DNA from: Gammaproteobacteria bacterium
Lineage (GTDB): Bacteria; Pseudomonadota; Gammaproteobacteria; JACKNK01
Assembly (NCBI GenBank): GCA_024234895.1
Contig: JACKNJ010000007.1
Span: 124,001-188,000, forward strand
Length of the DNA: 64,000 nt
Reading direction: 5' to 3'
Positions 9,276 to 17,616 of this stretch are shown here, piece by piece. A model generated the notes under the pieces. That model had not been told where the DNA came from, did not search any database, and saw only the letters and a list, made by a program, of their open reading frames with translations. The translations under genes and the position numbers were made by a program. Numbering within the stretch: position 1 is the stretch's first letter; each line of letters begins with the position of its first letter.

Positions 9276-9348
9276 GTAGGAGCGGCTTCAGCCGCGATCG
9301 GCGCTCAGGGTTCGCGCAAACGCCAATCGCGGCTAAAGCCGCTCCTAC
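9276..9348. repeat. Palindromic repeat, family A copy 1 (supplies the truD stop codon)
   Basis: 73-bp inverted repeat with arms GTAGGAGCGGCTTCAGCCGC and its complement (one mismatch) around an unrelated loop. It lies between the convergent PfkB kinase and truD. Copies at 16618-16690 and 17617-17689 have the same 73-bp length. The TAG stop of truD (9345-9347) is formed by the end of this repeat. Confidence 0.9.
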
Positions 9349-10418
9349 GACTCCCCCTCCTCCGCCTCGACCACTTCCCGCAGCATGGTCGTCGCGTAGG
9401 CACCGGACGGCAGGCTGAACGACAGCACGAGATCGGCGTCCACCCACTCCCAACCCAAGCCGCCGGGGACCAGCCGCAACGGGCGCCGGTCCTGATCCAG
9501 GCCGACGTGTTCCAACCCATTGCGCCAGTCGGCCCAGTCCGCCAGCGCGGCGGTCTCCACCTCCAGGGCACGATCGCGACTGCGCAGGCGGCCACGCCCC
9601 CACATCGGCCCGCTCGGATGGATATCGAAAGCCGCCAGACGCGCAGCCAGGCCCGCATCATCCACCTCGGTATCGAACACCGAATTGCTGCCCGCCAGAC
9701 AGGCGACCTCGCCCGGCAGCAACGTGTTCCAGCTCCCGTCCGCGACCCGCGCCGCCAGCACCCGGTTGAACAGCCACGAACGGCCGGCGGACAGATACAG
9801 CCCACGCTTGTGCCGATCACGCTCGCGGCGTCCGCCGACCAGCATGGCCTCGGCGCGCGCCAGATTCCCGCCCTCGCGCCCGAACCGCTGGGCGCCGAAG
9901 TAGTTCGGCACGCCCTGCGCGGCGATCGCCTTGAGCCGCTGCTCGATGCATTCCCGATCCCCTTCCAGTTCCCGGATACGCAACACGAAGCGGTTGCCCT
10001 GCAACGCACCGCGCCGCAACTTGCGCCCATGCCGCGCGGCGGACAGCACCTCCAGCCGGTCGTCATTCATCGCCGACCAATCCGGTTCCTCACGCCCTGC
10101 CAGGCCGACCGAGAACCACTGGGTGGTGACGGCGTTGCGATCCTTCATGCCCGCGAAACCGACATCCTGGGCGGGCACGCCGGCAAGCTTCGCGATCACC
10201 CGCGCGACCTGTTCGGTGTTCATCGCCCGCTTGCGGATGTGCAGCAGCACATGCTCACCGTCCCCGTCCGCTTCGAAGCCCAGGTCCTCGTCGACCTGGA
10301 AATCCTCGTCCAGCGCGCGCAGACGCCCGGTGCCACAGGCGCCGCCATGGGCGTAAGGCAATGCGGACCAGGCCTCAGCCAGCGTGGGTACGTTCGGTTT
10401 TGTATCGGACACGTTCAA
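9345..10418 (-). CDS. truD: tRNA pseudouridine(13) synthase TruD
   Basis: Makes pseudouridine at position 13 of tRNA-Glu; a stand-alone synthase family unrelated in order to TruA/RluA. 357 residues. The catalytic Asp is Asp93 in VGFAGMKDRNAVTTQWFSV, the TruD signature. The downstream NYFGAQRFGREGGN and the embedded TRUD domain with a late QRFLFNRVLA-like segment (RSWLFNRVLAARV) also fit. The start overlaps the stop of the upstream transporter gene by ATGA, so the two are co-translated. The stop codon TAG is part of an abutting palindromic repeat, so the final residues (VEAEEGES) may differ from relatives. Confidence 0.95.
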   Translation of the reverse strand: MNVSDTKPNVPTLAEAWSALPYAHGGACGTGRLRALDEDFQVDEDLGFEADGDGEHVLLHIRKRAMNTEQVARVIAKLAGVPAQDVGFAGMKDRNAVTTQWFSVGLAGREEPDWSAMNDDRLEVLSAARHGRKLRRGALQGNRFVLRIRELEGDRECIEQRLKAIAAQGVPNYFGAQRFGREGGNLARAEAMLVGGRRERDRHKRGLYLSAGRSWLFNRVLAARVADGSWNTLLPGEVACLAGSNSVFDTEVDDAGLAARLAAFDIHPSGPMWGRGRLRSRDRALEVETAALADWADWRNGLEHVGLDQDRRPLRLVPGGLGWEWVDADLVLSFSLPSGAYATTMLREVVEAEEGES

Positions 10419-11275
10419 ACCTCATTGCGGGCCAGCACGGGGCCCCGTCGACGACGCGCGATCAGAACACCGGCGACAAAGATGAGCAACGCCCCGAGCC
10501 CATCGAGCCAGTCGAGGCGTTCATCCCAGAACAGCCAGCCGTAACTGGCCGCGAAGATCACCGACGCGTAGCTGAACGGCGCGACCTGCCCGGCGGGCGC
10601 GAGGCCGTATGCGCGCGTCATGCTCAACTGCCCGGCGGTCGCACTGACCGAGATCACCCCGATCCACAACCACGCCTGCTGACTCGGCATGTACCAGACC
10701 AGATAGGCGGGAATCGCCGATACCACGGTCCCGATAACCGCGAACCACGCCACCGTCCGACTGCCGGGCTCCGTCGCCGACAGGCGCCGCACCGTGACCT
10801 TCGCCAGCGCCGCGAACAGACCGCCGCCCAGCGCGATCAGCATGATCGGGTCGAGTCCGTGAAAATCCGGCCGCACGATCATCCCGACGCCGACAAAACC
10901 GATCACGATCGCGAATCGCACCGGCCACCGTACCGACTCGGCCAGCCATGCCCACGCCACCAGCGGAATGAACAACGGCGCGGTCATCTTCAGGATCACC
11001 GCCTGCGCCAGTTCGATATTGGCGAGCGCGTAGAAGAAGCAGTACATCGCCGCCAGCCCGGCCAGGGAGCGCAGCAGATGCAGCGGAAACACCCGCGTCC
11101 GCAACCCGCTCCCGCCCTTGCGCAACAACCACGGCAGGATCAGCGCCATGCCCAGCAGGTTGCGCAGGAACACCGTCATCTCGTTCGGCAGTTCCCCGTC
11201 CAGCGCCTTGATCGCCGCGCCCATGCTGGCGAAGCACAACTCGGAGAAGATCAGCCAGAAGGCGGCGTGGGGCAT
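10415..11275 (-). CDS. DMT-superfamily transporter (EamA domains)
   Basis: Inner-membrane drug/metabolite transporter, 286 residues, with ten predicted hydrophobic segments in two EamA repeats. The first begins LIFSELCFASMGAAIKAL and includes FLRNLLGMALILPWLL; the second includes LIALGGGLFAALAKVTVRRL and APFSYASVIFAASYGWLFWDERL, the typical DMT end motif. Members export amino acids, nucleobases or other metabolites; the substrate here is unknown. It is the first gene of a two-gene unit with truD (ATGA overlap). That pairing gives no clear functional clue. Confidence 0.88.
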   Translation of the reverse strand: MPHAAFWLIFSELCFASMGAAIKALDGELPNEMTVFLRNLLGMALILPWLLRKGGSGLRTRVFPLHLLRSLAGLAAMYCFFYALANIELAQAVILKMTAPLFIPLVAWAWLAESVRWPVRFAIVIGFVGVGMIVRPDFHGLDPIMLIALGGGLFAALAKVTVRRLSATEPGSRTVAWFAVIGTVVSAIPAYLVWYMPSQQAWLWIGVISVSATAGQLSMTRAYGLAPAGQVAPFSYASVIFAASYGWLFWDERLDWLDGLGALLIFVAGVLIARRRRGPVLARNEV

Positions 11276-11370
11276 GAACGAACGGCCTGCGCGGTGTTGA
11301 GGAAAGGGATTATCCCAGCGTCACATCCCCGCCATCACTGAAGATTTCTGCGAGGCGCAAGACGGGGCGA

Positions 11371-11658
11371 TCAATAGATCGACCACCTGAAAACGATCAT
11401 GCCGCACCCGATGAGAAACAGTATCCAGAAGAACAAGGCATAAGGGCCGGGATGGTTCGGCGACTTGAAATCCTTCGCGAAATATTCGGGAAACCCGAAC
11501 CCCGAGAAAAACGCCACGATCCGATAGAAAAGGATCGGCAACAGCACCGTCCCCAGGGCGATGACCTTCGGCGCAGCGACGTCGCTTGCCTCCCTTGAGA
11601 AAGCGAGCGCGGCCACCATCAGATAGATCGCGATCGCAACGAGCTTATGCGTTTCCAT
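11371..11658 (-). CDS. Small three-helix membrane protein, unknown
   Basis: I do not recognise this 95-residue protein. It has three hydrophobic segments: VAIAIYLMVAALAF (residues 7-20), IALGTVLLPILFYRIVAFF (33-51) and YALFFWILFLIGCGMIVF (73-90). A charged loop with EYFAKDFKSPNHPGP lies between the last two. Its composition is visibly less GC-rich than its neighbours, which may mark later acquisition. A GGAACGGGATC stretch precedes the ATG. It stands alone between the DMT transporter and the rpoS terminator. No function is proposed; it could be an inner-membrane accessory protein. Confidence 0.6.
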   Translation of the reverse strand: METHKLVAIAIYLMVAALAFSREASDVAAPKVIALGTVLLPILFYRIVAFFSGFGFPEYFAKDFKSPNHPGPYALFFWILFLIGCGMIVFRWSIY

Positions 11659-11808
11659 GATGTGATCCCGTTCCGGAGCGGAGCGTCAGAAGCAAGGTGC
11701 ATTCCCAAGTAGGGCCTGATCATGACGGTCATACCGAAGGTACGTCACGATCGGTTTTTCCGGTTCGACCACCGCTGATCAGATCGATGCCGGTCGACCC
11801 TCTGCCTG

Positions 11809-11842
11809 CGAAAAAAAAGGCCGCTTCGGTGAGCGGCCTTCG
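11809..11842 (-). terminator. Rho-independent terminator of rpoS
   Basis: On the minus strand AAGGCCGCTCACCGAAGCGGCCTT is followed by a run of eight T in all. It begins 30 bp after the rpoS stop and closes the surE-rpoS block. Confidence 0.92.
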
Positions 11843-11871
11843 AACACATCAACGGTCAGCCCCTTCCCGGA

Positions 11872-12966
11872 TCAACTGATCAGGGCATCCCCAGAGAAGC
11901 CCTCGCGCTCCATGATCTCGCGGAGGCGGCGGAGTGCGTCCATCTGGATCTGGCGGACGCGTTCGCGCGTGACACCGATCTCGTTGCCGACCTCTTCCAG
12001 GGTGGCACGTTCGTAGCCGGCCAGACCGAAGCGGCGCTGGATGACCTCGCGCTGCTTTTCGTTGAGCTGCTTGAGCCACTCGCAGAGGTGATCCTGAAGG
12101 TTCTTTTCCTGCAGCAGCATCGCAGGGTCGACGCAGTTCTCGTCGGGGATGGTGTCGAGCAGCAGGCGGTCGCTGTCCTCACCGACCGGCAGGTCGACGG
12201 AGGTGACGCGCTCGTTGAGGCCGAGCATGCGCTTGACGTCCTCGACCGGACGATCGAGCTGATCGGCGATCTCCTCGGCGGTCGGGGTGTGATCGAGCTT
12301 CTGTTCCAGATGGCGCGCGGCGCGCAGGTACAGGTTGATCTCCTTGATCACGTGTACCGGCAGGCGGATCGTGCGCGTCTGGTTCATGATCGCGCGTTCG
12401 ATGGTCTGGCGGATCCACCAGGTCGCGTAGGTGGAGAAACGGAAGCCGCGCTCGGGGTCGAATTTCTCGACCGCGCGGATCAGGCCGAGGTTGCCTTCCT
12501 CGACGAGGTCGAGAAGGGCGAGGCCTCGATTGAGATAACGGCGCGCGACCTTGACGACCAGGCGCAGGTTGCTCTCGATCATGCGCTTGCGGCCAGCTTC
12601 CTCACCGCGTTGCGCCATGCGCGAGTAGAACACCTCTTCCTCGGCGGTCAGCAGCGGCGAGAAGCCGATCTCGTTGAGATACAGGCGGGTCGCGTCGAGA
12701 TCGCTTTCCGGGAAGTCCTGTGTCGTGGTGCGCCGACGGCGGTTGCGGCGAGCGGGCGACAGGATGGATTCCGCGATATCGGCATCGGTCCGGCAGTCGG
12801 TGCCGTCGTCGTCGGAATCGTCATCGGAGTCGTCGCTGTCGAGCATGACCGTGTCGTCGGAATCGTCGTCGGACTCTTCCTCGATCGGGTCGTCGAGCAC
12901 GGCGGTGTCTTCGTCGAAGTCATCTTCGTCGGTGACTTTCGCGGACTGGCTGCCACGTTTACTCAT
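11872..12966 (-). CDS. rpoS: RNA polymerase sigma factor RpoS
   Basis: General stress and stationary-phase sigma factor, 364 residues. From about residue 75 it follows RpoS closely: region 1.2 (DATRLYLNEIGFSPLLTAEEEVFYSR), region 2 (NLRLVVKVARRYLNRGLALLDLVEEGNLGLIRAVEKFDPERGFRFSTYATWWIRQTIERAIM), region 3 (RTIRLPVHVIKEINLYLRAARHLEQ) and region 4 with the helix-turn-helix ATLEEVGNEIGVTRERVRQIQMDALRRLR. The first ~75 residues are a highly acidic, Asp/Ser-rich extension, longer than in E. coli. A strong AAGGAGAG lies 6 bases before the ATG. It is last in the surE-pcm-yqaA-nlpD-rpoS block and ends at a strong terminator. As elsewhere, a promoter inside nlpD is likely. Confidence 0.96.
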   Translation of the reverse strand: MSKRGSQSAKVTDEDDFDEDTAVLDDPIEEESDDDSDDTVMLDSDDSDDDSDDDGTDCRTDADIAESILSPARRNRRRRTTTQDFPESDLDATRLYLNEIGFSPLLTAEEEVFYSRMAQRGEEAGRKRMIESNLRLVVKVARRYLNRGLALLDLVEEGNLGLIRAVEKFDPERGFRFSTYATWWIRQTIERAIMNQTRTIRLPVHVIKEINLYLRAARHLEQKLDHTPTAEEIADQLDRPVEDVKRMLGLNERVTSVDLPVGEDSDRLLLDTIPDENCVDPAMLLQEKNLQDHLCEWLKQLNEKQREVIQRRFGLAGYERATLEEVGNEIGVTRERVRQIQMDALRRLREIMEREGFSGDALIS

Positions 12967-13097
12967 CGGGCACTCTCCTTGGGTGGTGCGCGTCGGCTAC
13001 GTTGGCCTCGGCTTGTTATCGTTTCGGGTCAGCGGATCATGTTGTGGCCGCCGCCTCGAACTCGTTGTTATGTGGTGCTCAATCAGTCGTTGCGGTG

Positions 13098-14000
13098 TCA
13101 CCGTTTCGGCAGGTAGGTCAATGGATTGACCGGTTTGCCGTTGTGACGAATTTCGAAGTGCAGCTGCGGTTGCTTTCCCGAAGCGCCCTTCGTGGCGATC
13201 TTTTCGCCCGCGTTTACGACCTGTCCTTCCCGCACCAGCAGCTCGCTGTTATGGGCATAAGCACTCAAGTAATTATCATTATGCTTGACGATAATAAGCT
13301 TGCCGTAACCGACAAGTCCACTACCGCTGTAAACAATTTTTCCACCCGCCGCGGCACGCACGGGTTCGCCGATTTTTCCTCCAATATCAATCCCTTTACG
13401 CCCTGTCTGACGACTTGAAAAAGTACTCAGCACGGGACCGTTGGTCGGCCATTGCCACCGAATTGGGCCGGACGTATACGGTGTTTCCTTATCTTCTTCG
13501 ACCGGTTTGGAATTTTTCGCGACCGCTGACTTCCCGGTGGCCTTCGGCGTCGACCTGTTCACTTCGACCGGCCGCGTTACCGGGGGTTCCGTGCGGCGCT
13601 CGACCTGCGCAGGACGGTCAGGCCTGACCGCAGCCGCCGGTTTCTTGTTCTCTCCCGGGGGATCGACCCGGGCGTTCAGCTCCGGTTCCAGGCGGAGCTT
13701 CTGTCCGACGTAAATCGTGTAGGAGTCATCGACCCCGTTCCAGATCGCGACATCGCGATAGTCGAGGCCGTAGCGGAACGCCACGGAATACAGCGTGTCG
13801 CCGCTCTGGACCACGTGGTGGCCCTGACTGGAGCCGCTGCTGATGCTGAGCTCACCGACCGGCGCGGGCGGATCGCTGCGCGGCGTGCAGCCCACGATTG
13901 CCGACAAGGCGAGCACGCCCAGACCGGCCAGCAACCGCGCACCGCTTACCCCGGAGCGCCATCCCCGCGACGTATGGTTGTGGGGGAAGGCGCGGCGCAT
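13098..14000 (-). CDS. nlpD: Lipoprotein NlpD, LysM and degenerate M23 (LytM) domains
   Basis: Outer-membrane-anchored activator of the cell-division amidase AmiC. 300 residues from the ATG at 14000, which overlaps the yqaA stop (TGATG). The lipobox is AIVGC near residue 33. A LysM domain follows (HHVVQSGDTLYSVAFRYGLDYRDVAIWNGVDD, roughly 55-100), then a Pro/Ala/Lys linker, then a LytM domain ending LHFEIRHNGKPVNPLTYLPKR. The first zinc-ligand motif HxGxD reads KGIDIGG here and only part of the HxH motif survives, so the domain should be non-catalytic, as expected for an NlpD-type activator. The gene sits directly upstream of rpoS, as in most gammaproteobacteria, and has an AT-rich patch near its 3' end. 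Confidence 0.95.
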   Translation of the reverse strand: MRRAFPHNHTSRGWRSGVSGARLLAGLGVLALSAIVGCTPRSDPPAPVGELSISSGSSQGHHVVQSGDTLYSVAFRYGLDYRDVAIWNGVDDSYTIYVGQKLRLEPELNARVDPPGENKKPAAAVRPDRPAQVERRTEPPVTRPVEVNRSTPKATGKSAVAKNSKPVEEDKETPYTSGPIRWQWPTNGPVLSTFSSRQTGRKGIDIGGKIGEPVRAAAGGKIVYSGSGLVGYGKLIIVKHNDNYLSAYAHNSELLVREGQVVNAGEKIATKGASGKQPQLHFEIRHNGKPVNPLTYLPKR

Positions 14001-14578
14001 CACCCGCGTGTCAGGAAGTAGGCGGCGATCGCGGCGATGACCACGACCCAGCCGATCCGGTCGATGTATTCGCGCAGGGTGCGCTCCATGCGCTCCCCAC
14101 CCCAGCGCATCAGCCCGGCGACCAGGAAGAAGCGCGCGCCGCGCCCGATCACGGAGGCCAGCACGAACGGCAGGAAGGCCATCGATATGGTGCCGGCGGC
14201 GATCGTGAACACCTTGTACGGGATCGGCGAGAAGCCGGCGATGAAGATGGCCCAGAAGCCCCATTCGTCGAACCAGGCCTTGGCGTGCAGGTAGCGATCC
14301 CAATAGCCCGCCTCGTGCAGCAGCGGTTCGATCATGTCGAAGAAGAACACGCCGATGAAGTAACCGGCGATACCGCCGAGCACCGAGGTCAGCGTGGTCA
14401 GCAACGCGAAATGCCAGGCCTTTTCAGGCCGCGCCAGCGCCATCGGCGCGAGCATCACGTCCGGCGGAATCGGGAAGAAGGAGGATTCCGCGAAGCTCAG
14501 GCCGCCCAGATACCAGGGGGCGTTGGGGTGGCGGGACCAACCGAGGGTCTTGTCGTAAAGCGCGGAGAAAAGCCGCAT
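14000..14578 (-). CDS. yqaA: YqaA-family membrane protein (DedA/VTT superfamily)
   Basis: 192-residue inner-membrane protein. Landmarks of the YqaA branch are SFAESSFFPIPPDVMLAPMALARPEKAW near residues 29-56 and GFSPIPYKVFTIAAG near 115-129, the paired re-entrant motifs of the VTT fold. Three or four transmembrane helices follow. DedA-superfamily proteins act in lipid-carrier recycling and membrane homeostasis; YqaA itself is poorly characterised. It overlaps pcm upstream and nlpD downstream by TGATG, so translation is coupled along the block. Confidence 0.9.
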   Translation of the reverse strand: MRLFSALYDKTLGWSRHPNAPWYLGGLSFAESSFFPIPPDVMLAPMALARPEKAWHFALLTTLTSVLGGIAGYFIGVFFFDMIEPLLHEAGYWDRYLHAKAWFDEWGFWAIFIAGFSPIPYKVFTIAAGTISMAFLPFVLASVIGRGARFFLVAGLMRWGGERMERTLREYIDRIGWVVVIAAIAAYFLTRG

Positions 14579-15240
14579 CAACGGGCTCCGGTGACGAGTG
14601 GGACGAACCGTACCAGTTCCACGGTGTGTTCGCTGAAACCGCCGGCCTCCTGGTGATCGATGACGCGCAGTTCCTGCGTATCGCCGCCACCGACGGGAAT
14701 GACCATGCGGCCGCCCGGCTTGAGTTGTTCGAGCAGGGACTGCGGCACGCTGGTCGCGGCGGCGGTGACCATGATGGCATCGAACGGGCCCTTCTCGGGC
14801 CAGCCCCAGCCGCCATCGGTGAGTTTGAAATGGCAGTTGCGCACGCCGAGTTCGTGGATCAACCGCGATGCCTGGCGATGCAGCGGCGCGAGACGTTCGA
14901 CACTGAATACCCGCTCGACCAGTTGCGAGAGCACGTAACACTGGTAACCGGAACCGGTACCGATCTCGAGCACGACCTTGGGCGCGACTTCGAGCAGCAG
15001 TTCGGTCATGCGCGCGACCACGAAGGGCTGCGAGATGGTCTGCCCGTGACCGATCGGCAGCGCGGTGTCCTCGTAGGCGTGCGAGGCCATGGCCTCGTCC
15101 ATGAACAGGTGGCGCGGCGCGCGGCGCATCACCTCCATGACGCGGAAGCTGGAGATGCCTTCGTCGGCAAGGCGCGCGATCAGGCGATCGCGGGTGCGCT
15201 GCGAGGTCATGCCGATGCCGTTGACGTCGAGGCTGGTCAT
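14578..15240 (-). CDS. pcm: Protein-L-isoaspartate O-methyltransferase
   Basis: Repairs isoaspartyl damage in ageing proteins by transferring methyl from S-adenosylmethionine. 220 residues. The family N-terminus is present (RDRLIARLADEGISSFRVMEVMRRAPRHLFM), with DTALPIGHGQTISQPFVVARMTELL and the SAM motif VLEIGTGSGYQCYVLSQL. The ATG at 15240 overlaps the surE stop (ATGA); a second in-frame ATG at 15210 preceded by GAGG is possible. The pairing surE-pcm is classical and places repair next to stationary-phase genes. Confidence 0.96.
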   Translation of the reverse strand: MTSLDVNGIGMTSQRTRDRLIARLADEGISSFRVMEVMRRAPRHLFMDEAMASHAYEDTALPIGHGQTISQPFVVARMTELLLEVAPKVVLEIGTGSGYQCYVLSQLVERVFSVERLAPLHRQASRLIHELGVRNCHFKLTDGGWGWPEKGPFDAIMVTAAATSVPQSLLEQLKPGGRMVIPVGGGDTQELRVIDHQEAGGFSEHTVELVRFVPLVTGAR

Positions 15241-15992
15241 GCGAGCTTGGCCTCCGCGAGCCAGGCACCGGTGCTGGCCAGCGCGGCGTGGCGGGTCAGA
15301 TCGACATGGATCGGCGTGACCGACACGTAGTTCTCGCGCACGGCGTGGAAGTCGGTGCCCTCGCCGGCATCCTGCTCGGGCCCGGCCGGGCCGATCCAGA
15401 ACATGTTCAAACCGCGCGGGTTCAAGGTCGGCACCGCCGGTTCGGCCTTGTGACGGTTGCCGAGACGGGTCGCGCGCACCCCGCGAATCTCGCTCAGCGG
15501 CACGTCCGGCACGTTGACGTTGAGGATGCTCTCCGCGGGCATCGGGTGATCGCGCAGCCGCTCGACCAGGCGGCGCACGATTTCGGCCGCGGTTTCGTAG
15601 TGCTCGGGGGTATATGAGGCCAGCGACACGGCGATCGCCGGCAGCCCCAGGTGACGCCCCTCCATCGCCGCCGCGACGGTGCCGGAATACATCACGTCGT
15701 CGCCCATGTTCGGGCCGGAATTGATGCCGGAAACGACAATGTCGGGCTCCGCGTCGAGCAGGCCGGTGATGGCGACGTGCACGCAATCGGTCGGCGTGCC
15801 GCTGGTGCGCAGGATGCCGTCCGGCATCTCGACCACGCGGATCGGCGCATCCAGGGTCAGCGAGTTGCTGGCGCCGCTGCGATCGCGGTCCGGCGCGACC
15901 ACGGTGACCGTGCCGAGGGCTTGCAGCGCGTCGCGCAAAGCCAGCAATCCGGGCGCGTAATAACCGTCGTCGTTGGAAAGCAGAATGTGCAT
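15237..15992 (-). CDS. surE: 5'/3'-nucleotidase SurE
   Basis: Metal-dependent nucleotidase and exopolyphosphatase active in stationary phase, 251 residues. Signature residues are the N-terminal MHILLSNDDGYYAPGL (the Asp-Asp metal pair) and the later PDIVVSGINSGPNMGDDVMYSGTVAAAMEG. First gene of the surE-pcm-yqaA-nlpD-rpoS block, with an ATGA overlap into pcm. It is divergent from the Smr-domain gene across a 77-bp gap; the gap contains TATACT (16036-16041), a fair -10 box for the Smr gene. Confidence 0.97.
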   Translation of the reverse strand: MHILLSNDDGYYAPGLLALRDALQALGTVTVVAPDRDRSGASNSLTLDAPIRVVEMPDGILRTSGTPTDCVHVAITGLLDAEPDIVVSGINSGPNMGDDVMYSGTVAAAMEGRHLGLPAIAVSLASYTPEHYETAAEIVRRLVERLRDHPMPAESILNVNVPDVPLSEIRGVRATRLGNRHKAEPAVPTLNPRGLNMFWIGPAGPEQDAGEGTDFHAVRENYVSVTPIHVDLTRHAALASTGAWLAEAKLA

Positions 15993-16069
15993 GAATGGAG
16001 TCAGATCTGGAGCGTCCGCGCGCGAGCGCGGTCACTATACTGGAACCCTTGTTTCAGGGCAGCCCAACC

Positions 16070-16606
16070 ATGACCGAGCCCAGCAACGACACTGACGACT
16101 CGACCCTGTTCCGGGAGGCGATCGGCGATGTGACGCCGGTGACGCATGATCGCGCCGCGATCCAGAAGACCCCGCCCAAGCCGATCCCGGTGCAACGTGC
16201 GCTGGACGAGGCGCGGGTCATGCGGGATGCCCTCAGCGACGACTTCCACCCGGTCGAACTGGAGACCGGCGAGGAACTGGTGTTCGCCCGCCCGGGCCTG
16301 CAGCACACGGTGCTCCGCAAGCTGCGGCGGGGCCAGTTCTGCGTCGGTGCCGAACTCGACCTGCACGGCATGACCTCGCAGATCGCCCGCCAGCACGTGC
16401 ACCGCTTCCTCAACGACGCGCGCCACACCGGTATTCGCTGCGTGCGCGTGATCCACGGCAAGGGGCACGGCTCCAGCAACAAGGGCCCGGTGCTGAAGGT
16501 GAAGCTGAACACCTGGCTGCGCCAGCGCCACGACGTGCTGGCCTTCTGCTCCGCCCGCCCGCAGGACGGCGGCACCGGCGCGGCTTACGTGCTGCTCAAA
16601 CGATGA
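16070..16606 (+). CDS. Smr-domain protein (putative nuclease)
   Basis: 178-residue protein of the YdaL/SmrA-B type, with a C-terminal Smr domain of the MutS2/SmrB group. Motifs are LDLHGMTSQIARQHVHRFL (LDLHG signature, ~101-119) and VRVIHGKGHGSSNKGPVLKVKLNTWL (HGKG motif). The N-terminal ~80 residues match the usual FREAIGDVTPVTHDRA leader of these small proteins. Smr domains nick DNA or cleave RNA; E. coli SmrB cleaves mRNA at collided ribosomes, but which role applies here is not determined. I chose the ATG at 16070 because the family protein starts here. It is convergent with djlA across a palindromic repeat. Confidence 0.88.
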   Translation: MTEPSNDTDDSTLFREAIGDVTPVTHDRAAIQKTPPKPIPVQRALDEARVMRDALSDDFHPVELETGEELVFARPGLQHTVLRKLRRGQFCVGAELDLHGMTSQIARQHVHRFLNDARHTGIRCVRVIHGKGHGSSNKGPVLKVKLNTWLRQRHDVLAFCSARPQDGGTGAAYVLLKR

Positions 16607-16617
16607 GCCACCGCAAT

Positions 16618-16690
16618 GTAGGAGCGGCTTCAGCCGCGATCTGCCCTGGTGATCACATCCAACGCTGATCGCGGCTGAAGCCGCTCCTAC
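16618..16690. repeat. Palindromic repeat, family A copy 2
   Basis: 73-bp inverted repeat with perfect arms (GTAGGAGCGGCTTCAGCCGC and complement) of about 24 bp. It sits between the convergent Smr gene and djlA. No T-run follows either side, so it is not a standard intrinsic terminator. Confidence 0.92.
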
Positions 16691-16754
16691 AAACCGCCAC
16701 CCTCGTCTTCCCTAGGTGGCAGTAATGACGGAGCCATATAGTCGACTTTGGTTA

Positions 16755-17549
16755 TCAGAACCCGCGCGCCGCCTTGATCGCCTCGTAGGCCTGGCGGATC
16801 TCATGGGTCTTCTCGGTGGCGACCTTCATCATCTCCTCCGGCAAGCCCTTGGCGACCAGCTTGTCCGGATGATGCTGGCTCATAAGGCGACGGTAGGCCT
16901 TCTTCACCTCGGCATCGCTGGCGCCCTTGTCCACGCCGAGGATGGCGTAGGACTGATCGATGCTCGGCTTCTTCGGCTGCGCGGAAGCGCCACGCTGATG
17001 ATGCGCCTGCACCGCCGCCTGCAATTGCGCCAACTCGGCAGCCGTGAAGCCGAGCCAGCCGGCGATGTCGCGGATCGCACGCTGCTCGTTGGCGTGCATC
17101 TGACCATCCGCGAGGGCCGCGAACAGCTGGATCTCCAGGAACATCTGCATCAGGTTGCGGCGACGCTGACATTCCTGCCGGAACTGCTCGACCGCTTCGC
17201 GCAACGGGAAGTCCGCCGACTTGCCCTCCTGGAACAGGGCGATCGCCGCCTTGCGCTGCTGCGCGGTCAGCTGCATCTCGTTCATGACGCCTTCGGCGGC
17301 CGCGATCTCGTCCGGCGTGACCTTGCCGTCCGCCTTGGCGATGTAACCCATCACCGAGAAGGTCGCGGTGAAGAACGCAGTCTGCACGCGTTCCTGGGCG
17401 CCGGGATTCAAGCCTTCCAGTTCCGCCTCGTCGACGCCCTTCAGGCCCTGATCGAACTGATGCCCGAGCGCGGCGCCGAGCACCGCGCCCAGCGGCCCGC
17501 CCATCATGAAACCGAACGTGCCGCCGACGATCTTTCCCCACCAACTCAT
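16755..17549 (-). CDS. djlA: Membrane-anchored DnaK co-chaperone DjlA
   Basis: Type III J-domain protein, 264 residues, anchored in the inner membrane. The N-terminus is the glycine-rich single membrane segment typical of DjlA (VGGTFGFMMGGPLGAVLGAALG, residues 8-29). A TerB-like helical domain follows (FSVMGYIAKADGKVTPDEIAAAEGVM ... AALADGQMHANEQRAIRDIAGWLG). The C-terminal J domain has the essential HPD at 227-229 in SQHHPDKLVAKGLPEEM. It stimulates DnaK ATPase near the membrane and has been linked to envelope stress signalling. It is flanked on both sides by family A repeats. Confidence 0.95.
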   Translation of the reverse strand: MSWWGKIVGGTFGFMMGGPLGAVLGAALGHQFDQGLKGVDEAELEGLNPGAQERVQTAFFTATFSVMGYIAKADGKVTPDEIAAAEGVMNEMQLTAQQRKAAIALFQEGKSADFPLREAVEQFRQECQRRRNLMQMFLEIQLFAALADGQMHANEQRAIRDIAGWLGFTAAELAQLQAAVQAHHQRGASAQPKKPSIDQSYAILGVDKGASDAEVKKAYRRLMSQHHPDKLVAKGLPEEMMKVATEKTHEIRQAYEAIKAARGF

Positions 17550-17616
17550 GAAGCTGTTCCTCCGAATCTCATGAGGCGCGTTCTATCACTCACGACGACA
17601 AATTGCGCGCTTTCCC

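Noticed and set aside
16618..16690. Family A palindromes as classical rho-independent terminators
   Set aside because: Stems are strong but no run of T follows on either strand; a termination role remains only a hypothesis.
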